Shown here piece by piece: positions 10,050 to 19,190 of a stretch of 64,000 nt of DNA (position 1 is the stretch's first letter; each line of letters starts with the position of its first letter). The notes below the pieces were generated by a model. The model made no database searches. It was not told the origin of the DNA and saw only the letters and a list, made by a program, of their open reading frames with translations. Origin of the DNA: Chitinophaga pinensis (GTDB taxonomy: Bacteria > Bacteroidota > Bacteroidia > Chitinophagales > CAIOSU01); NCBI GenBank assembly GCA_945901065.1, contig CAMDKI010000001.1, positions 1 to 64,000 on the forward strand, written 5' to 3'. The position numbers and the translations under genes were made by a program.

Positions 10050-10604
10050 ATGTCACGTATAGGTAAAGCAACCATCAACCTGCCAAAAGGCGTAGAGGTT
10101 ACTGTTGGTGAAGAAAATGTCATCAAAGTAAAAGGCCCAAAAGGCGAGTTGTACGAGAAGTTGGATGAACGCATTACGCTTTCTATTGAAGATGGTGTGT
10201 TGACTGTGAATCGTCCGAATGACGAAAAAGAGGTTCGTGCGTTGCATGGCTTGTATCGTTCTCTGGTTAACAACATGGTTATTGGTGTATCAGAGGGTTA
10301 CAAAAAGCAATTGGAATTGGTTGGTGTTGGTTACAAAGCTACTGCTACAGGGCAAAACCTTGAATTGGCTGTGGGATACTCTCACCCAATCATTGTTCAG
10401 TTCCCTAAGGAAGTTGCCGTAACCGCTACTATGGAGAAAGGTCAGAACCCGAAAGTATTTTTGGAGTCGATCGACAAGCAATTGCTTGGTCAAGTGGCAG
10501 CTAAAGTACGCTCATTGCGCAAACCAGAGCCATATAAAGGCAAAGGTATACGCTACAATAATGAATTTATTAGGAGAAAAGCCGGTAAGTCGGCCTCAAA
10601 ATAA
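10050..10604 (+). CDS. rplF: 50S ribosomal protein L6
   Basis: The 184-residue L6 contains two related beta-sheet domains and lies near the factor-binding site. MSRIGKATINLPKGVEV, NVIKVKGPKGEL, HGLYRSLVNNMVIGVSEGYKKQLELVGVGYKA and the C-terminal EPYKGKGIRYNNEFIRRKAGK match the family. It is in standard order between rpsH and rplR. Confidence 0.98.
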   Translation: MSRIGKATINLPKGVEVTVGEENVIKVKGPKGELYEKLDERITLSIEDGVLTVNRPNDEKEVRALHGLYRSLVNNMVIGVSEGYKKQLELVGVGYKATATGQNLELAVGYSHPIIVQFPKEVAVTATMEKGQNPKVFLESIDKQLLGQVAAKVRSLRKPEPYKGKGIRYNNEFIRRKAGKSASK

Positions 10605-10624
10605 TCAGGTAAAAGTTAACTGAG

Positions 10625-10984
10625 ATGAATACCAGTAAAAAACTTGTTCGCAGAACAAAAATTCGCTATCGTATCCGCAAGAAAGTATTGGGTACGGCTG
10701 AGCGTCCTAGGTTAGCGGTTTTCCGTAGCAATAAGGAAATCTATGCTCAGCTTATCGATGATGTTGCAGGCCACACGTTGGCTGCCGCTTCAAGTCGCGA
10801 TGCTGCCATTGCAGGTGCTAAAGCCCCTAAAGTGGAAACTAGCAAAAAGGTTGGTGAAGCGTTGGCCGAGAAAGCCAAAGCTGCTGGCATTGAATCAGTA
10901 ACTTTTGACCGTGGCGGTTATCTTTATCATGGCCGTGTTAAGGCTTTGGCTGAAGGTGCTCGCGAAAAAGGTCTCAATTTCTAA
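10625..10984 (+). CDS. rplR: 50S ribosomal protein L18
   Basis: The 119-residue L18 binds 5S rRNA together with L5. The basic N-terminus ([39 protein letters not shown]) and the C-terminal [26 protein letters not shown] are diagnostic. Length is standard. The gap to rpsE is 24 bases. Confidence 0.98.
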   Translation: MNTSKKLVRRTKIRYRIRKKVLGTAERPRLAVFRSNKEIYAQLIDDVAGHTLAAASSRDAAIAGAKAPKVETSKKVGEALAEKAKAAGIESVTFDRGGYLYHGRVKALAEGAREKGLNF

Positions 10985-11008
10985 TAAGAACACTGGAAAT
11001 AAACAGAT

Positions 11009-11524
11009 ATGTCTGAGAATTTGCATAGAGTAAAAGCCAGCGAGCTTGAATTGAAAGAGAAAGTGGTTAACATTCGCCGTGTAGCTAAGGTTACAAAAGG
11101 TGGCCGTACTTTCAGCTTCTCTGCCATTGTGGTAGTAGGAGACGGTAACGGAATTGTTGGTCATGGACTAGGAAAAGCTCGTGAGGTACAAGAAGCCATC
11201 GCCAAAGGTATTGACGACGCAAAGAAGAACCTTATCAAGGTTCCTATTCACAAAGGAACTATTCCTCATGCCGTTAATGGTAAGTTTGGAGCTGGTAAAG
11301 TGTTGATCAAACCAGCGTCTGATGGTACAGGTGTACTTGCTGGTGGACCAATGCGTGCCGTGCTTGAGAGCGCTGGTATTCACAACGTACTTGCAAAATC
11401 GCTAGGTACTGGTAATGCGCACAACGTAATTAAGGCAACTATTGCTGGTTTGCAGTTGTTGCGTGAACCCGCTACCGTTTCGGCCCAGCGCCACATTCCA
11501 TTAACCAAAGTATTTAAAGGTTAA
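11009..11524 (+). CDS. rpsE: 30S ribosomal protein S5
   Basis: The 171-residue S5 acts in mRNA unwinding and decoding accuracy. The double-stranded RNA-binding-like N-domain ([42 protein letters not shown]) and the C-domain with [32 protein letters not shown] are clear. The N-terminus is short compared with other phyla. It is followed by rpmD after 4 bases. Confidence 0.98.
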   Translation: MSENLHRVKASELELKEKVVNIRRVAKVTKGGRTFSFSAIVVVGDGNGIVGHGLGKAREVQEAIAKGIDDAKKNLIKVPIHKGTIPHAVNGKFGAGKVLIKPASDGTGVLAGGPMRAVLESAGIHNVLAKSLGTGNAHNVIKATIAGLQLLREPATVSAQRHIPLTKVFKG

Positions 11525-11528
11525 GATC

Positions 11529-11708
11529 ATGGCAAAAGTTAAAATCACATTGGTAAAGAGCGGTATTGACCGCCCGAAAGATCAAAAAGCCACCATTGTG
11601 GCCTTAGGATTGAAGAAGTTAAATTCTACAGTAGAAGTTGAAAACACCCCGCAGATTGCAGGGATGATCAATAAGGTGAATCACCTGTTAAAAGTTGAGG
11701 AGATCTAA
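11529..11708 (+). CDS. rpmD: 50S ribosomal protein L30
   Basis: This short gene encodes 59 residues: [20 protein letters not shown], then a middle with [20 protein letters not shown], and the end [12 protein letters not shown]. The pattern [26 protein letters not shown] is the L30 signature. It fills the space between rpsE (4 bases upstream) and rplO (2 bases downstream), exactly where spc clusters carry rpmD. The tight spacing indicates coupled translation. Confidence 0.97.
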   Translation: MAKVKITLVKSGIDRPKDQKATIVALGLKKLNSTVEVENTPQIAGMINKVNHLLKVEEI

Positions 11709-11710
11709 AA

Positions 11711-12157
11711 ATGGATTTGTCAAATTTAAAACCTGCAGAAGGTTCGATAAAAAGCGGTAAACGTATTGGCCGCGGACAAGGCTCTGGCCGTGGTGGTACT
11801 TCAACACGCGGTCACAAAGGTGCTAAATCACGCTCAGGTTACAAAAGTAAACAAGGTTTTGAGGGCGGTCAAATGCCTATTCAAAGGCGCTTACCTAAAT
11901 TCGGTTTTACTAATATTAACCGTGTAGAATTTGTACCTTTGAACCTCGATAAGCTCGAATATTTTGCCGCCGAGTGGAACGTAACCAAAATTGACGTTGA
12001 ATTACTTCGTGAAAAAGGTATTGTCAGCCGAAATGAAAAAGTTAAAGTTCTAGGTCGTGGTGAATTGAAAGCCAAACTAGAAATTGAAGTAAACGCAGCA
12101 AGCGACAAGGCTAAGGAAGCTATTGAAAAGGCTGGTGGAAGCGTAAAACTGGTATAA
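11711..12157 (+). CDS. rplO: 50S ribosomal protein L15
   Basis: The 148-residue L15 is a late assembly protein of the 50S subunit. The Gly/Arg-rich extended N-terminus (LKPAEGSIKSGKRIGRGQGSGRGGTSTRGHKGAKSRSG) threads into rRNA and is diagnostic; the globular C-domain ends with EAIEKAGGSVKLV. It lies directly before secY, as in almost all bacteria. Confidence 0.98.
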   Translation: MDLSNLKPAEGSIKSGKRIGRGQGSGRGGTSTRGHKGAKSRSGYKSKQGFEGGQMPIQRRLPKFGFTNINRVEFVPLNLDKLEYFAAEWNVTKIDVELLREKGIVSRNEKVKVLGRGELKAKLEIEVNAASDKAKEAIEKAGGSVKLV

Positions 12158-12172
12158 GCACTAACAACTAGC

Positions 12173-13522
12173 ATGAAAGGCTTTATAGACACTATTAGAA
12201 ACATTTGGCATATCGAGGACTTACGTGCTCGCATCCTTACTACATTAGGCTTTATCCTAATTTACAGGGTGGGTTCGTATATTGCGCTACCGGGTATTAA
12301 CCCAGGGGAGCTGGAGGCTTTGCAACAACAAGGTCAGCAAGGTATGATTGCCATTATTAATATTTTTGCAGGTGGTGCCTTTTCAAGGGCATCTATCTTT
12401 GCATTAGGTATAATGCCTTACATCTCGGCCTCCATTGTTATCCAACTTCTTACCCTTGCAGTTCCATATTTCCAGAAGTTGCAAAAGGAAGGTGAAAGCG
12501 GTCGTCGCCAAATCAACCAAATTACTAGGTTCCTAACCGTTATTATCACTTTGTTTCAATCGGCAGGTTACATTGCAAACCTATATTATACTAGCGGAAG
12601 CGCCATTGAGATATCACAAACATTATTTTACCTGTCATCAGCGGTTTGCTTGACAGCAGGTACCATATTTGTAATGTGGATGGGTGAAAGGATTACAGAG
12701 AAAGGTATTGGTAATGGTATATCATTGCTTATAATGATTGGTATAGTGGCCAACTTGCCGCTAGCACTCGTAAATGAATTGGCTAACCGTACTGAAGGTG
12801 GTCAAGGTGGTTTAATTCCGTTTGTGTTGGAGCTTGCTGGCTTGGTTTTCGTGGTTATCGCAGTTATCTTATTAATACAAGGTACTCGTCGAATACCGGT
12901 TCAATATGCAAAGCGCGTGGTAGGAAACCGTCAGTATGGTGGTGTTCGTCAATACATCCCGTTGAAAATAAATGCAGCAGGCGTAATGCCAATCATTTTT
13001 GCGCAAGCATTGATGATGATACCAGCTACATTAGCACAGTTTGCAAATATAGATGCCGGTTCATGGTACAATGATCCTACTTCGTTTTGGTACAGTACGC
13101 TTAATTTTTTGATGGTAGTATTGTTTACTTATTTCTACACGGCTCTAATCGTTAACCCGGTGCAGATGGCTGATGAGATGAAGAAAAATGGTGGCTTTAT
13201 ACCGGGTATTAAACCAGGTAGAAAGACCGCTGAGTATATCGACACAATCATGTCTCGTATTACATTGCCTGGTGCATTGTTTTTGGGCGCTGTTGCTATA
13301 TTGCCAGGTATCGTAGCATCTTTATTCAAAATGAATATGCAGTTTGCTTACTTCTATGGTGGTACATCATTGCTTATCATGGTTGCGGTTATATTAGATA
13401 CTTTACAACAAATAGAGAGCCACTTATTGATGCGCCATTATGATGGCTTAATGAAGAGTGGCCGCATAAAAGGACGCGGTACAGCATCGGCTGCTACTGG
13501 CGTAAGTGTTCAACAAGGATGA
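12173..13522 (+). CDS. secY: Sec translocase channel subunit SecY
   Basis: The 449-residue multi-spanning membrane protein forms the protein-conducting channel of the inner membrane with SecE and SecG. Ten hydrophobic segments are visible, including the plug-side region IFAGGAFSRASIFALGIMPYISASIVIQLL and the cytosolic loop motif YAKRVVGNRQYGG used for ribosome and SecA docking. IPGIKPGRKTAEYID marks the next cytosolic loop. Its stop overlaps the map start in ATGA (13519-13522), so SecY and methionine aminopeptidase are translationally coupled. Confidence 0.98.
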   Translation: MKGFIDTIRNIWHIEDLRARILTTLGFILIYRVGSYIALPGINPGELEALQQQGQQGMIAIINIFAGGAFSRASIFALGIMPYISASIVIQLLTLAVPYFQKLQKEGESGRRQINQITRFLTVIITLFQSAGYIANLYYTSGSAIEISQTLFYLSSAVCLTAGTIFVMWMGERITEKGIGNGISLLIMIGIVANLPLALVNELANRTEGGQGGLIPFVLELAGLVFVVIAVILLIQGTRRIPVQYAKRVVGNRQYGGVRQYIPLKINAAGVMPIIFAQALMMIPATLAQFANIDAGSWYNDPTSFWYSTLNFLMVVLFTYFYTALIVNPVQMADEMKKNGGFIPGIKPGRKTAEYIDTIMSRITLPGALFLGAVAILPGIVASLFKMNMQFAYFYGGTSLLIMVAVILDTLQQIESHLLMRHYDGLMKSGRIKGRGTASAATGVSVQQG

Positions 13523-14343
13523 TCTATTATAAGTCACAAGAGGAGATAGAGAAGCTGAGGAAAAGCGCACTGTTGGTTTCCAGGACACTGGCAGAAGTAG
13601 CTAAATACATTAAACCTGGAGAAAGTTCTTTGACCTTAGACCGCATTGCGGAAGAATATATTAGAGATAACGGTGGCAGACCTGCGTTTAAAAATTATAA
13701 AGGTTTCCCCTTCTCTCTTTGCATTTCGATGAACGAAACGGTAGTACATGGTTTCCCCAGTACCCGCGAGTTGACCGAAACCGATATTATCTCTGTTGAT
13801 TGCGGTGTTGAAATAGATGGCTACTACGGCGACACTGCTTACACCTTTGCTTTGGCGGGAATAAGCAGTGACACTGAAAAATTGTTGCGCGCTACTAAAA
13901 CCTCGCTGTATCTTGCAATAGAGCAGGCAATAGCTGGCAACCGAATAGGAGATATTGGCTTTGCTATACAAAACTATGTAGAGCGGAACCTTGGGCACGG
14001 TGTTGTTCGTGAGTTAGTTGGCCACGGAGTTGGTCGTAATTTACACGAAGATCCAGAGGTGCCTAACTATGGTAAACGTGGCAGCGGATTGAAGTTGCAG
14101 GAGGGGTTGGTAATAGCGATAGAGCCGATGGTTAACTTAGGGGTTCGTGGGGTAGTGCAACTGAAAGATGGTTGGACTATAAACACAGCTGACAGAAAAC
14201 CATCGGCACATTACGAGTTGATGTTGGCCGTAAGAAAAGGAAGGGCGGATGTGCTTAGCACATTTGATTACCTTGAGGCGGAAGAGGAGAAGAATGATAA
14301 CTTAAGGAAAATTGAAGTAAACCAGGAATTGCTGGTAAGCTAA
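13519..14343 (+). CDS. map: Methionine aminopeptidase, type I
   Basis: The 274-residue enzyme removes N-terminal Met from new proteins. The pita-bread fold ligands are visible in order: the substrate His of NETVVHGFP, the metal Asp pair in [18 protein letters not shown], the His of [18 protein letters not shown], Glu in AIEPM and the final Glu of [10 protein letters not shown]-terminal extension of about 20 residues ([20 protein letters not shown]) follows. The start overlaps secY by four bases; infA begins one base after the stop. Confidence 0.97.
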   Translation: MIYYKSQEEIEKLRKSALLVSRTLAEVAKYIKPGESSLTLDRIAEEYIRDNGGRPAFKNYKGFPFSLCISMNETVVHGFPSTRELTETDIISVDCGVEIDGYYGDTAYTFALAGISSDTEKLLRATKTSLYLAIEQAIAGNRIGDIGFAIQNYVERNLGHGVVRELVGHGVGRNLHEDPEVPNYGKRGSGLKLQEGLVIAIEPMVNLGVRGVVQLKDGWTINTADRKPSAHYELMLAVRKGRADVLSTFDYLEAEEEKNDNLRKIEVNQELLVS

Positions 14344-14344
14344 T

Positions 14345-14563
14345 ATGGCAAAACAAGACTTAATAAAATTGGATGGTATCATCGTGGAAGCGCTCTCGAA
14401 CGCAATGTTCAGGGTACGCTTAGAAAATGACCACGAAGTGATTTCCCATATTTCAGGTAAAATGAGGATGAACTACATCAAAATTTTACCCGGAGATAAA
14501 GTGGCACTTGAGATGTCGCCATACGATTTGAGTAAAGGAAGAATAACTTACAGATATAAATAA
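14345..14563 (+). CDS. infA: Translation initiation factor IF-1
   Basis: The 72-residue OB-fold protein binds the ribosomal A site during initiation. The start [24 protein letters not shown], the middle [20 protein letters not shown] and the end [13 protein letters not shown] are nearly invariant family features. It is placed between map and rpmJ, as in many bacteria with this cluster layout. Confidence 0.98.
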   Translation: MAKQDLIKLDGIIVEALSNAMFRVRLENDHEVISHISGKMRMNYIKILPGDKVALEMSPYDLSKGRITYRYK

Positions 14564-14582
14564 CCAATAGGAGCGTAAGGAA

Positions 14583-14699
14583 ATGAAAGTAAGAGCATCC
14601 ATCAAAAAGCGTAGCGTCGACTGCAAAATTGTGCGTCGGAAAGGCAGGCTGTACATCATCAACAAGAAGAATCCGAAATTCAAACAACGTCAAGGTTAA
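14583..14699 (+). CDS. rpmJ: 50S ribosomal protein L36, zinc-less
   Basis: The 38-residue protein begins [20 protein letters not shown] and ends NPKFKQRQG, the L36 signature. The canonical zinc-binding CxxC...C...H set is lost: only one Cys (residue 14) remains, with Ser and Ile/Asn at the other ligand places. This is the C-minus form. It lies 19 bases after infA and 5 bases before rpsM. Confidence 0.96.
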   Translation: MKVRASIKKRSVDCKIVRRKGRLYIINKKNPKFKQRQG

Positions 14700-14704
14700 T
14701 AATT

Positions 14705-15082
14705 ATGGCAAGGATAGCTGGTATTGATCTACCAAGAGAGAAACGTGGCCTCATCGGCCTTACATACATTTACGGAGTAGGTCCTAAAATTTCGCAAGAG
14801 GTTTTGGAGCGTGCAGGTGTTGACCCTAATATCCGTATAAAGGACTGGGACGATGAGCAAGTCGCTGCGATCCGCCAACTGCTTCAAGATGAGTACAAAG
14901 TGGAAGGTGCGTTACGTTCAGAAGTACAATTGAACATTAAGCGCCTGATGGACATAGGCTCATACCGTGGTATTCGCCACCGTAAAGGTCTACCTGTTCG
15001 TGGACAGCAAACTCGTACCAATGCTCGTACTCGCAAGGGTAAGAAGAAAACGGTTGCTAACAAGAAGAAAGTAACCAAGTAA
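14705..15082 (+). CDS. rpsM: 30S ribosomal protein S13
   Basis: The 125-residue S13 joins the 30S head to the 50S subunit and contacts P-site tRNA through its basic tail. [25 protein letters not shown] and the C-terminal [26 protein letters not shown] are diagnostic. It starts the alpha-type cluster rpsM-rpsK-rpsD-rpoA-rplQ. Confidence 0.98.
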   Translation: MARIAGIDLPREKRGLIGLTYIYGVGPKISQEVLERAGVDPNIRIKDWDDEQVAAIRQLLQDEYKVEGALRSEVQLNIKRLMDIGSYRGIRHRKGLPVRGQQTRTNARTRKGKKKTVANKKKVTK

Positions 15083-15104
15083 TAGACCATAAGAAATCAT
15101 AACA

Positions 15105-15497
15105 ATGGCAAAGACTAGTAATACTAAGGTTAAAAAGAGGGTAGTGAAGGTTGAACCTGAAGGTCAGGTGCACATCCAGGCTACGTTCAACAACATTATC
15201 ATTTCGATAACCAACAAACAAGGCCAAGTGATTTCTTGGGGTTCTGCTGGTAAGGCTGGTTTCCGTGGTTCTAAAAAGAACACACCGTATGCTGCCCAAA
15301 TTGCTGCTGAAACTGCTGCTAAAGTGGCATATGATGCTGGCATGCGTAAAGCAGAAGTGTTTGTTAAGGGCCCCGGTTCTGGTCGTGAAAGCGCCATCCG
15401 TACCGTTGCAAACAGTGGTATTGATGTAACCGTTATCCGGGATATTACCCCTATCCCACACAATGGTTGTCGCCCTCCAAAGCGCCGCAGAGTTTAA
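15105..15497 (+). CDS. rpsK: 30S ribosomal protein S11
   Basis: The 130-residue S11 belongs to the 30S platform near the E site. The core [36 protein letters not shown] and the end [23 protein letters not shown] are invariant features. The N-terminus is Lys-rich ([15 protein letters not shown]). The gap to rpsM is 22 bases. Confidence 0.98.
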   Translation: MAKTSNTKVKKRVVKVEPEGQVHIQATFNNIIISITNKQGQVISWGSAGKAGFRGSKKNTPYAAQIAAETAAKVAYDAGMRKAEVFVKGPGSGRESAIRTVANSGIDVTVIRDITPIPHNGCRPPKRRRV

Positions 15498-15534
15498 TCA
15501 ATTATAGAACAAGAGTAGCATAAATTAAGATACA

Positions 15535-16140
15535 ATGGCAAGATATATTGGCCCTTCTACTAAGATTGCTCGTAAATTTGGTGAGCCTATCTTTGGTTTC
15601 GACCGCGTGTTGGATAAGAAGAACTACCCACCAGGACAACATGGCAACAACAGGCGCCGCAAAGCAGCTTCTGAGTATGGCATTCAATTGCGCGAGAAGC
15701 AAAAAGCTAAATACACTTACGGTTTGCTGGAGCGCCAGTTTGCTGGTTTGTTTAAAGAGGCTGCACGTCGCCAAGGTGTAACAGGTGAAATCTTGTTGCA
15801 ATTGTTGGAGTCAAGGTTAGATAATACAGTGTTCCGTTTGGGTATTGCCCCAACCCGCGCTGCTGCTCGCCAGTTGGTTTCGCACAAGCACATCATGGTA
15901 AATGGTGATTTGGTTAACATTCCAAGTTTCGTAGTACGTGTAGGTGATGTGGTAAGTGTTCGTGAAAAATCAAAGAACCTTGAGGCCATTACCGATAGTC
16001 TTGCTGGAACAAGCAAAAAATACAATTGGCTAGAGTGGGATTCTACTAACCTAAGGGGCCGCTACATTGCAGTGCCTAGCCGCGAAGATATTCCTGAGAA
16101 TATCCAAGAGCAGCTAATAGTAGAATTGTATTCTAAGTAA
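15535..16140 (+). CDS. rpsD: 30S ribosomal protein S4
   Basis: The 201-residue S4 is a primary 16S binder; in E. coli it represses the alpha operon. The start [21 protein letters not shown], the loop [26 protein letters not shown] and the S4 RNA-binding domain [31 protein letters not shown] are clear. No zinc ligands are present near the start, consistent with the zinc-less S14 and L36. The gap to rpoA is 23 bases. Confidence 0.98.
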   Translation: MARYIGPSTKIARKFGEPIFGFDRVLDKKNYPPGQHGNNRRRKAASEYGIQLREKQKAKYTYGLLERQFAGLFKEAARRQGVTGEILLQLLESRLDNTVFRLGIAPTRAAARQLVSHKHIMVNGDLVNIPSFVVRVGDVVSVREKSKNLEAITDSLAGTSKKYNWLEWDSTNLRGRYIAVPSREDIPENIQEQLIVELYSK

Positions 16141-16163
16141 TCACTTTTAAACAAGAATTATCC

Positions 16164-17165
16164 ATGGGAATCCTTACTTTTCAGAAGCCCGATAAAATTG
16201 TTATGCAGAAATCAACAGACTTTGATGGTTTGTTCGAATTCCGCCCTTTAGAGCCAGGCTTCGGTGTTACTATTGGCAATGCTCTTCGCAGGGTATTGTT
16301 GTCATCACTTGAAGGCTGGGCTATCTCAGGTGTAAAGTTTGATGGTATCACCCACGAGTTTTCTACTATCAAAGGTGTGCTTGAAGATGTTACTGACATC
16401 ATCTTGAACTTAAAACAAGTTCGTATTAAGCGTGAAATGCGTGACGACGACAACACCATTGAAGAGAAAATTTATATCTCTTTAAAGGACAAAGAAACTT
16501 TTACCGCTGGCGACATCGAGAAGCACACTAACGTGTTCCGCGTAATGAATCCAGATTTGGTAATTTGCAACTTGGAGCCTTCTGTAAAATTAGAATTGGA
16601 GTTGACCATTCGTAAAGGACGCGGTTATGTTCCTGCCGATGAGAATACTCCAGAGGATCTTCCTATCGGTTTGATTCCTATCGATTCTATTCATACGCCT
16701 ATTAAAAACGTGCGTTATGCCGTTGAAAATACTCGTGTAGAGCAAAAGACTGACTTTGAGAAATTGGTTATCGAAGTCAATACCGACGGTACCATCCACC
16801 CAGAGGAAGCGATTAAGGAAGCTGCCAAGATTTTGATTCAGCACTTGATGCTGATCTCTGACGAAAACATCACCTTCGATACTTACGACAAGCAAGAAGA
16901 TGATGTTGTTGATGAGCATATTTTGCACATGCGCAAGATTTTGAAAACACCTTTGGAAGATTTAGACCTTTCAGTGCGTGCATACAATTGCTTGAAGGCT
17001 GCCAAAATTAATACCTTGGCCGACCTAGTGCATTATGATACAAATGAGTTGTTAAAATTCCGCAACTTCGGTAAGAAGTCGTTGGTAGAAATAGAAGCAT
17101 TGATTAATGAGAAAGGACTTACCTTCGGTATGGATCTTTCGAAGTACAAGTTAAACGAAGAGTAA
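16164..17165 (+). CDS. rpoA: RNA polymerase alpha subunit
   Basis: The 333-residue alpha subunit has an N-terminal dimerisation and assembly domain ([22 protein letters not shown] at about 30-52) and a C-terminal domain from about residue 265 ([47 protein letters not shown]) that touches upstream DNA and activators. Length is standard. It lies between rpsD and rplQ, so polymerase and ribosome production are linked. Confidence 0.98.
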   Translation: MGILTFQKPDKIVMQKSTDFDGLFEFRPLEPGFGVTIGNALRRVLLSSLEGWAISGVKFDGITHEFSTIKGVLEDVTDIILNLKQVRIKREMRDDDNTIEEKIYISLKDKETFTAGDIEKHTNVFRVMNPDLVICNLEPSVKLELELTIRKGRGYVPADENTPEDLPIGLIPIDSIHTPIKNVRYAVENTRVEQKTDFEKLVIEVNTDGTIHPEEAIKEAAKILIQHLMLISDENITFDTYDKQEDDVVDEHILHMRKILKTPLEDLDLSVRAYNCLKAAKINTLADLVHYDTNELLKFRNFGKKSLVEIEALINEKGLTFGMDLSKYKLNEE

Positions 17166-17173
17166 TCTAAGTC

Positions 17174-17821
17174 ATGAGACACGGGAAGAAAGTAAATCAC
17201 CTGGGCCGTACCAGCTCGCACCGTAAGGCTTTGCTAATGAACTTGGCTAATGCGCTTATTACACACAAGCGTATTAAGACCACAGTAGCTAAAGCTAAAT
17301 CGCTGCGCATATATGTTGAGCCCCTACTAAACCGCGGTAAAGTGGATACAACCCACAACCGTCGTATTGTATTCAGCTATTTGCAGCAGAAAGAAGTTAT
17401 CACCGAATTGTTCGGCCCTGTAGCTGCAAAAATCGGCGATCGCGCTGGTGGTTATACTCGTATCATTCGCCTTGGCGAACGTTATGGTGATGCCGCTGAA
17501 ATGGCCATGATTGAGTTGGTTGACTTCAACGAATTGTTGCTTGGTGATAAGAAGGAAGCTGGTGCTAAGAAGAAACGTACCCGCCGCAGTGGCAAAGGTG
17601 CTGACGCTGCTGCCCCTGCAAAACCTGCTGCTAAGAAAGAAGCTGCTCCAGCCAAAGTGGAAGATACCGCCCCGGAAGAGGTGGTTGAAGAAACCCCAGT
17701 TGCAGAGGTTGTTGAAACTGCGCCAGCTGCCGAAGAAATAGTTGCTGAAGCTCCTGCTGCTGAAGAGGCTCAAGCCCCTGAAGCTGCTGAAGAGGATACT
17801 ACAAAAGAAGAGCAGGCTTAA
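17174..17821 (+). CDS. rplQ: 50S ribosomal protein L17 with long acidic tail
   Basis: The 215-residue product has a normal L17 core ([37 protein letters not shown]; end of the core near residue 125 at [15 protein letters not shown]). About 80 additional residues are rich in Ala, Glu, Pro and Val after a short basic patch ([11 protein letters not shown]). This tail should be disordered and acidic. L17 lies near the tunnel exit, so the tail could reach the exit vestibule, which is inference. It is the last gene of the large cluster; a strong terminator follows. Confidence 0.97.
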   Translation: MRHGKKVNHLGRTSSHRKALLMNLANALITHKRIKTTVAKAKSLRIYVEPLLNRGKVDTTHNRRIVFSYLQQKEVITELFGPVAAKIGDRAGGYTRIIRLGERYGDAAEMAMIELVDFNELLLGDKKEAGAKKKRTRRSGKGADAAAPAKPAAKKEAAPAKVEDTAPEEVVEETPVAEVVETAPAAEEIVAEAPAAEEAQAPEAAEEDTTKEEQA

Positions 17822-17846
17822 TAGCCCATTCATCTAAACCATAACA

Positions 17847-17877
17847 AGAGGCCGCTCCGTTGGAGTGGCCTCTTTTA
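17847..17877 (+). terminator. Intrinsic terminator after rplQ
   Basis: A 12-bp stem (AGAGGCCGCTCC with GGAGTGGCCTCT, one G-U pair) closes a 3-base loop and is followed by a T run. It lies 26 bases after the rplQ stop and is the first clear terminator since the window start, which supports a single long transcription unit of at least 17.8 kb. Confidence 0.9.
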
Positions 17878-17989
17878 GTTTTGTGGAAACTTGAAATTGT
17901 TTGATTTTTAAGGAACTAATCAAGCGAGGTTTACATTATACTGTTACAATTTTAATGTTTAAACATCAATTCAAACAAAACCACGTACG

Positions 17990-19075
17990 ATGAAGTTATT
18001 CAGCGAATACCAGTTAGGCAACATTACCCTTAAGAACCGCATTGTTATGGCCCCAATGACTCGTAGCAGAGCGATTGGGAATGTACCAAACGAAATAATA
18101 GCCACTTATTACGGTCAACGTGCAACTGCTGGCTTGATTATTAGTGAAGGCACGGCTCCCTCACCAAATGGTTTGGGCTATGCGCGTATACCTGGTATTT
18201 TTAATCAAGAGCAAGTTGAAGGCTGGAAGTTAATCACTGATGCAGTGCATGCTAAAGGTGGTAAAATCTTTATCCAATTGATGCATACAGGCCGCGTGAG
18301 TGTTGCTGAGAATTTGCCAGTAGGTGCAGAGGTATTGGCTCCGAGCGCAGTGCAATTGGAAGGAACCATGTGGACTGATACCAACGGTATGGTACCATAT
18401 CCAATTCCAAAAGAAATGACTGCCGCAGATATCGAGTCTACCATAGAAGAGTATGTTACGGCCTCAAAAAATGCTATTGCTGCTGGCTTCGATGGTGTGG
18501 AGTTGCATGGTGCCAATGGATATTTGATTGAGCAGTTTTTGAATACTGCTACCAATATACGCACCGATAACTATGGCGGCAGCGCAACCAATCGCAACCG
18601 TTTTGCCATTGAGGTAGCCCAGCGGGTAACTGCTGCAATTGGTGCCGATAAAACAGCCATGCGTGTTTCGCCTTATGGTGTGTTCAATGGCATCGCTATT
18701 CACGATGAATTGGATGCACAGTATATTGAGCTGGCCACCGCCTTAGGTAAGCTAGGCTTGGTTTACTTGCACAATGTTGACCATAGCAGCCAAGGTGCAC
18801 CAGCAGTGTCAGAAGCTAGCAAAAAGAAACTTCAGGAGGCTTTTGGTGGTACTTTTATATATAGCGGTGGCTTAGATAAAGCAACAGCAGAAGCAGTATT
18901 GGAAGAAGGTCGTGGCGATTTGGTTGCCTTTGGTCGACCGTTTTTGGCAAACCCTGACTTAGTTGCCCGATTGCAAAATGACCTAGAACTAGCCCACCCC
19001 GATTATAACAAGCTTTATACCCCAGGTGCCGATGGATACAATGATTATCCTGCAGCCAAGATTAGCATAGCTTAA
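17990..19075 (+). CDS. Old yellow enzyme family alkene reductase
   Basis: The 361-residue protein is an FMN-dependent NAD(P)H:flavin oxidoreductase of the NemA/OYE type, reducing activated C=C bonds, nitro compounds or nitrate esters in the cytosol. The TIM barrel shows the FMN-contact Thr24 in MAPMTRSRA, Gln96 in FIQLMHTGR, the substrate pair His173/Asn176 in HGANGYLIEQFL, and the phosphate-binding end SGGLDKATAE plus GRPFLANPDL. The His/Asn pair is the classical-OYE form. It stands alone between terminators; the native substrate cannot be told from sequence. Confidence 0.93.
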   Translation: MKLFSEYQLGNITLKNRIVMAPMTRSRAIGNVPNEIIATYYGQRATAGLIISEGTAPSPNGLGYARIPGIFNQEQVEGWKLITDAVHAKGGKIFIQLMHTGRVSVAENLPVGAEVLAPSAVQLEGTMWTDTNGMVPYPIPKEMTAADIESTIEEYVTASKNAIAAGFDGVELHGANGYLIEQFLNTATNIRTDNYGGSATNRNRFAIEVAQRVTAAIGADKTAMRVSPYGVFNGIAIHDELDAQYIELATALGKLGLVYLHNVDHSSQGAPAVSEASKKKLQEAFGGTFIYSGGLDKATAEAVLEEGRGDLVAFGRPFLANPDLVARLQNDLELAHPDYNKLYTPGADGYNDYPAAKISIA

Positions 19076-19097
19076 TATTGCTTATTGGTAAATGAAT

Positions 19098-19135
19098 AAA
19101 ATGCGCCCGCGAGTTACGCAGGCGCATTTTATTTT
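19098..19135. terminator. Bidirectional terminator between the OYE gene and gldM
   Basis: A perfect 10-bp arm AAAATGCGCC pairs with GGCGCATTTT around a 13-base loop. A/T runs on both sides let it end the OYE gene on the plus strand and the convergent gldM gene on the minus strand. Confidence 0.85.
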
Positions 19136-19190
19136 TAGGTCATTTATAATTTTGATAAATTTTTAACGCTAAAATACAGTAAAACTTATT

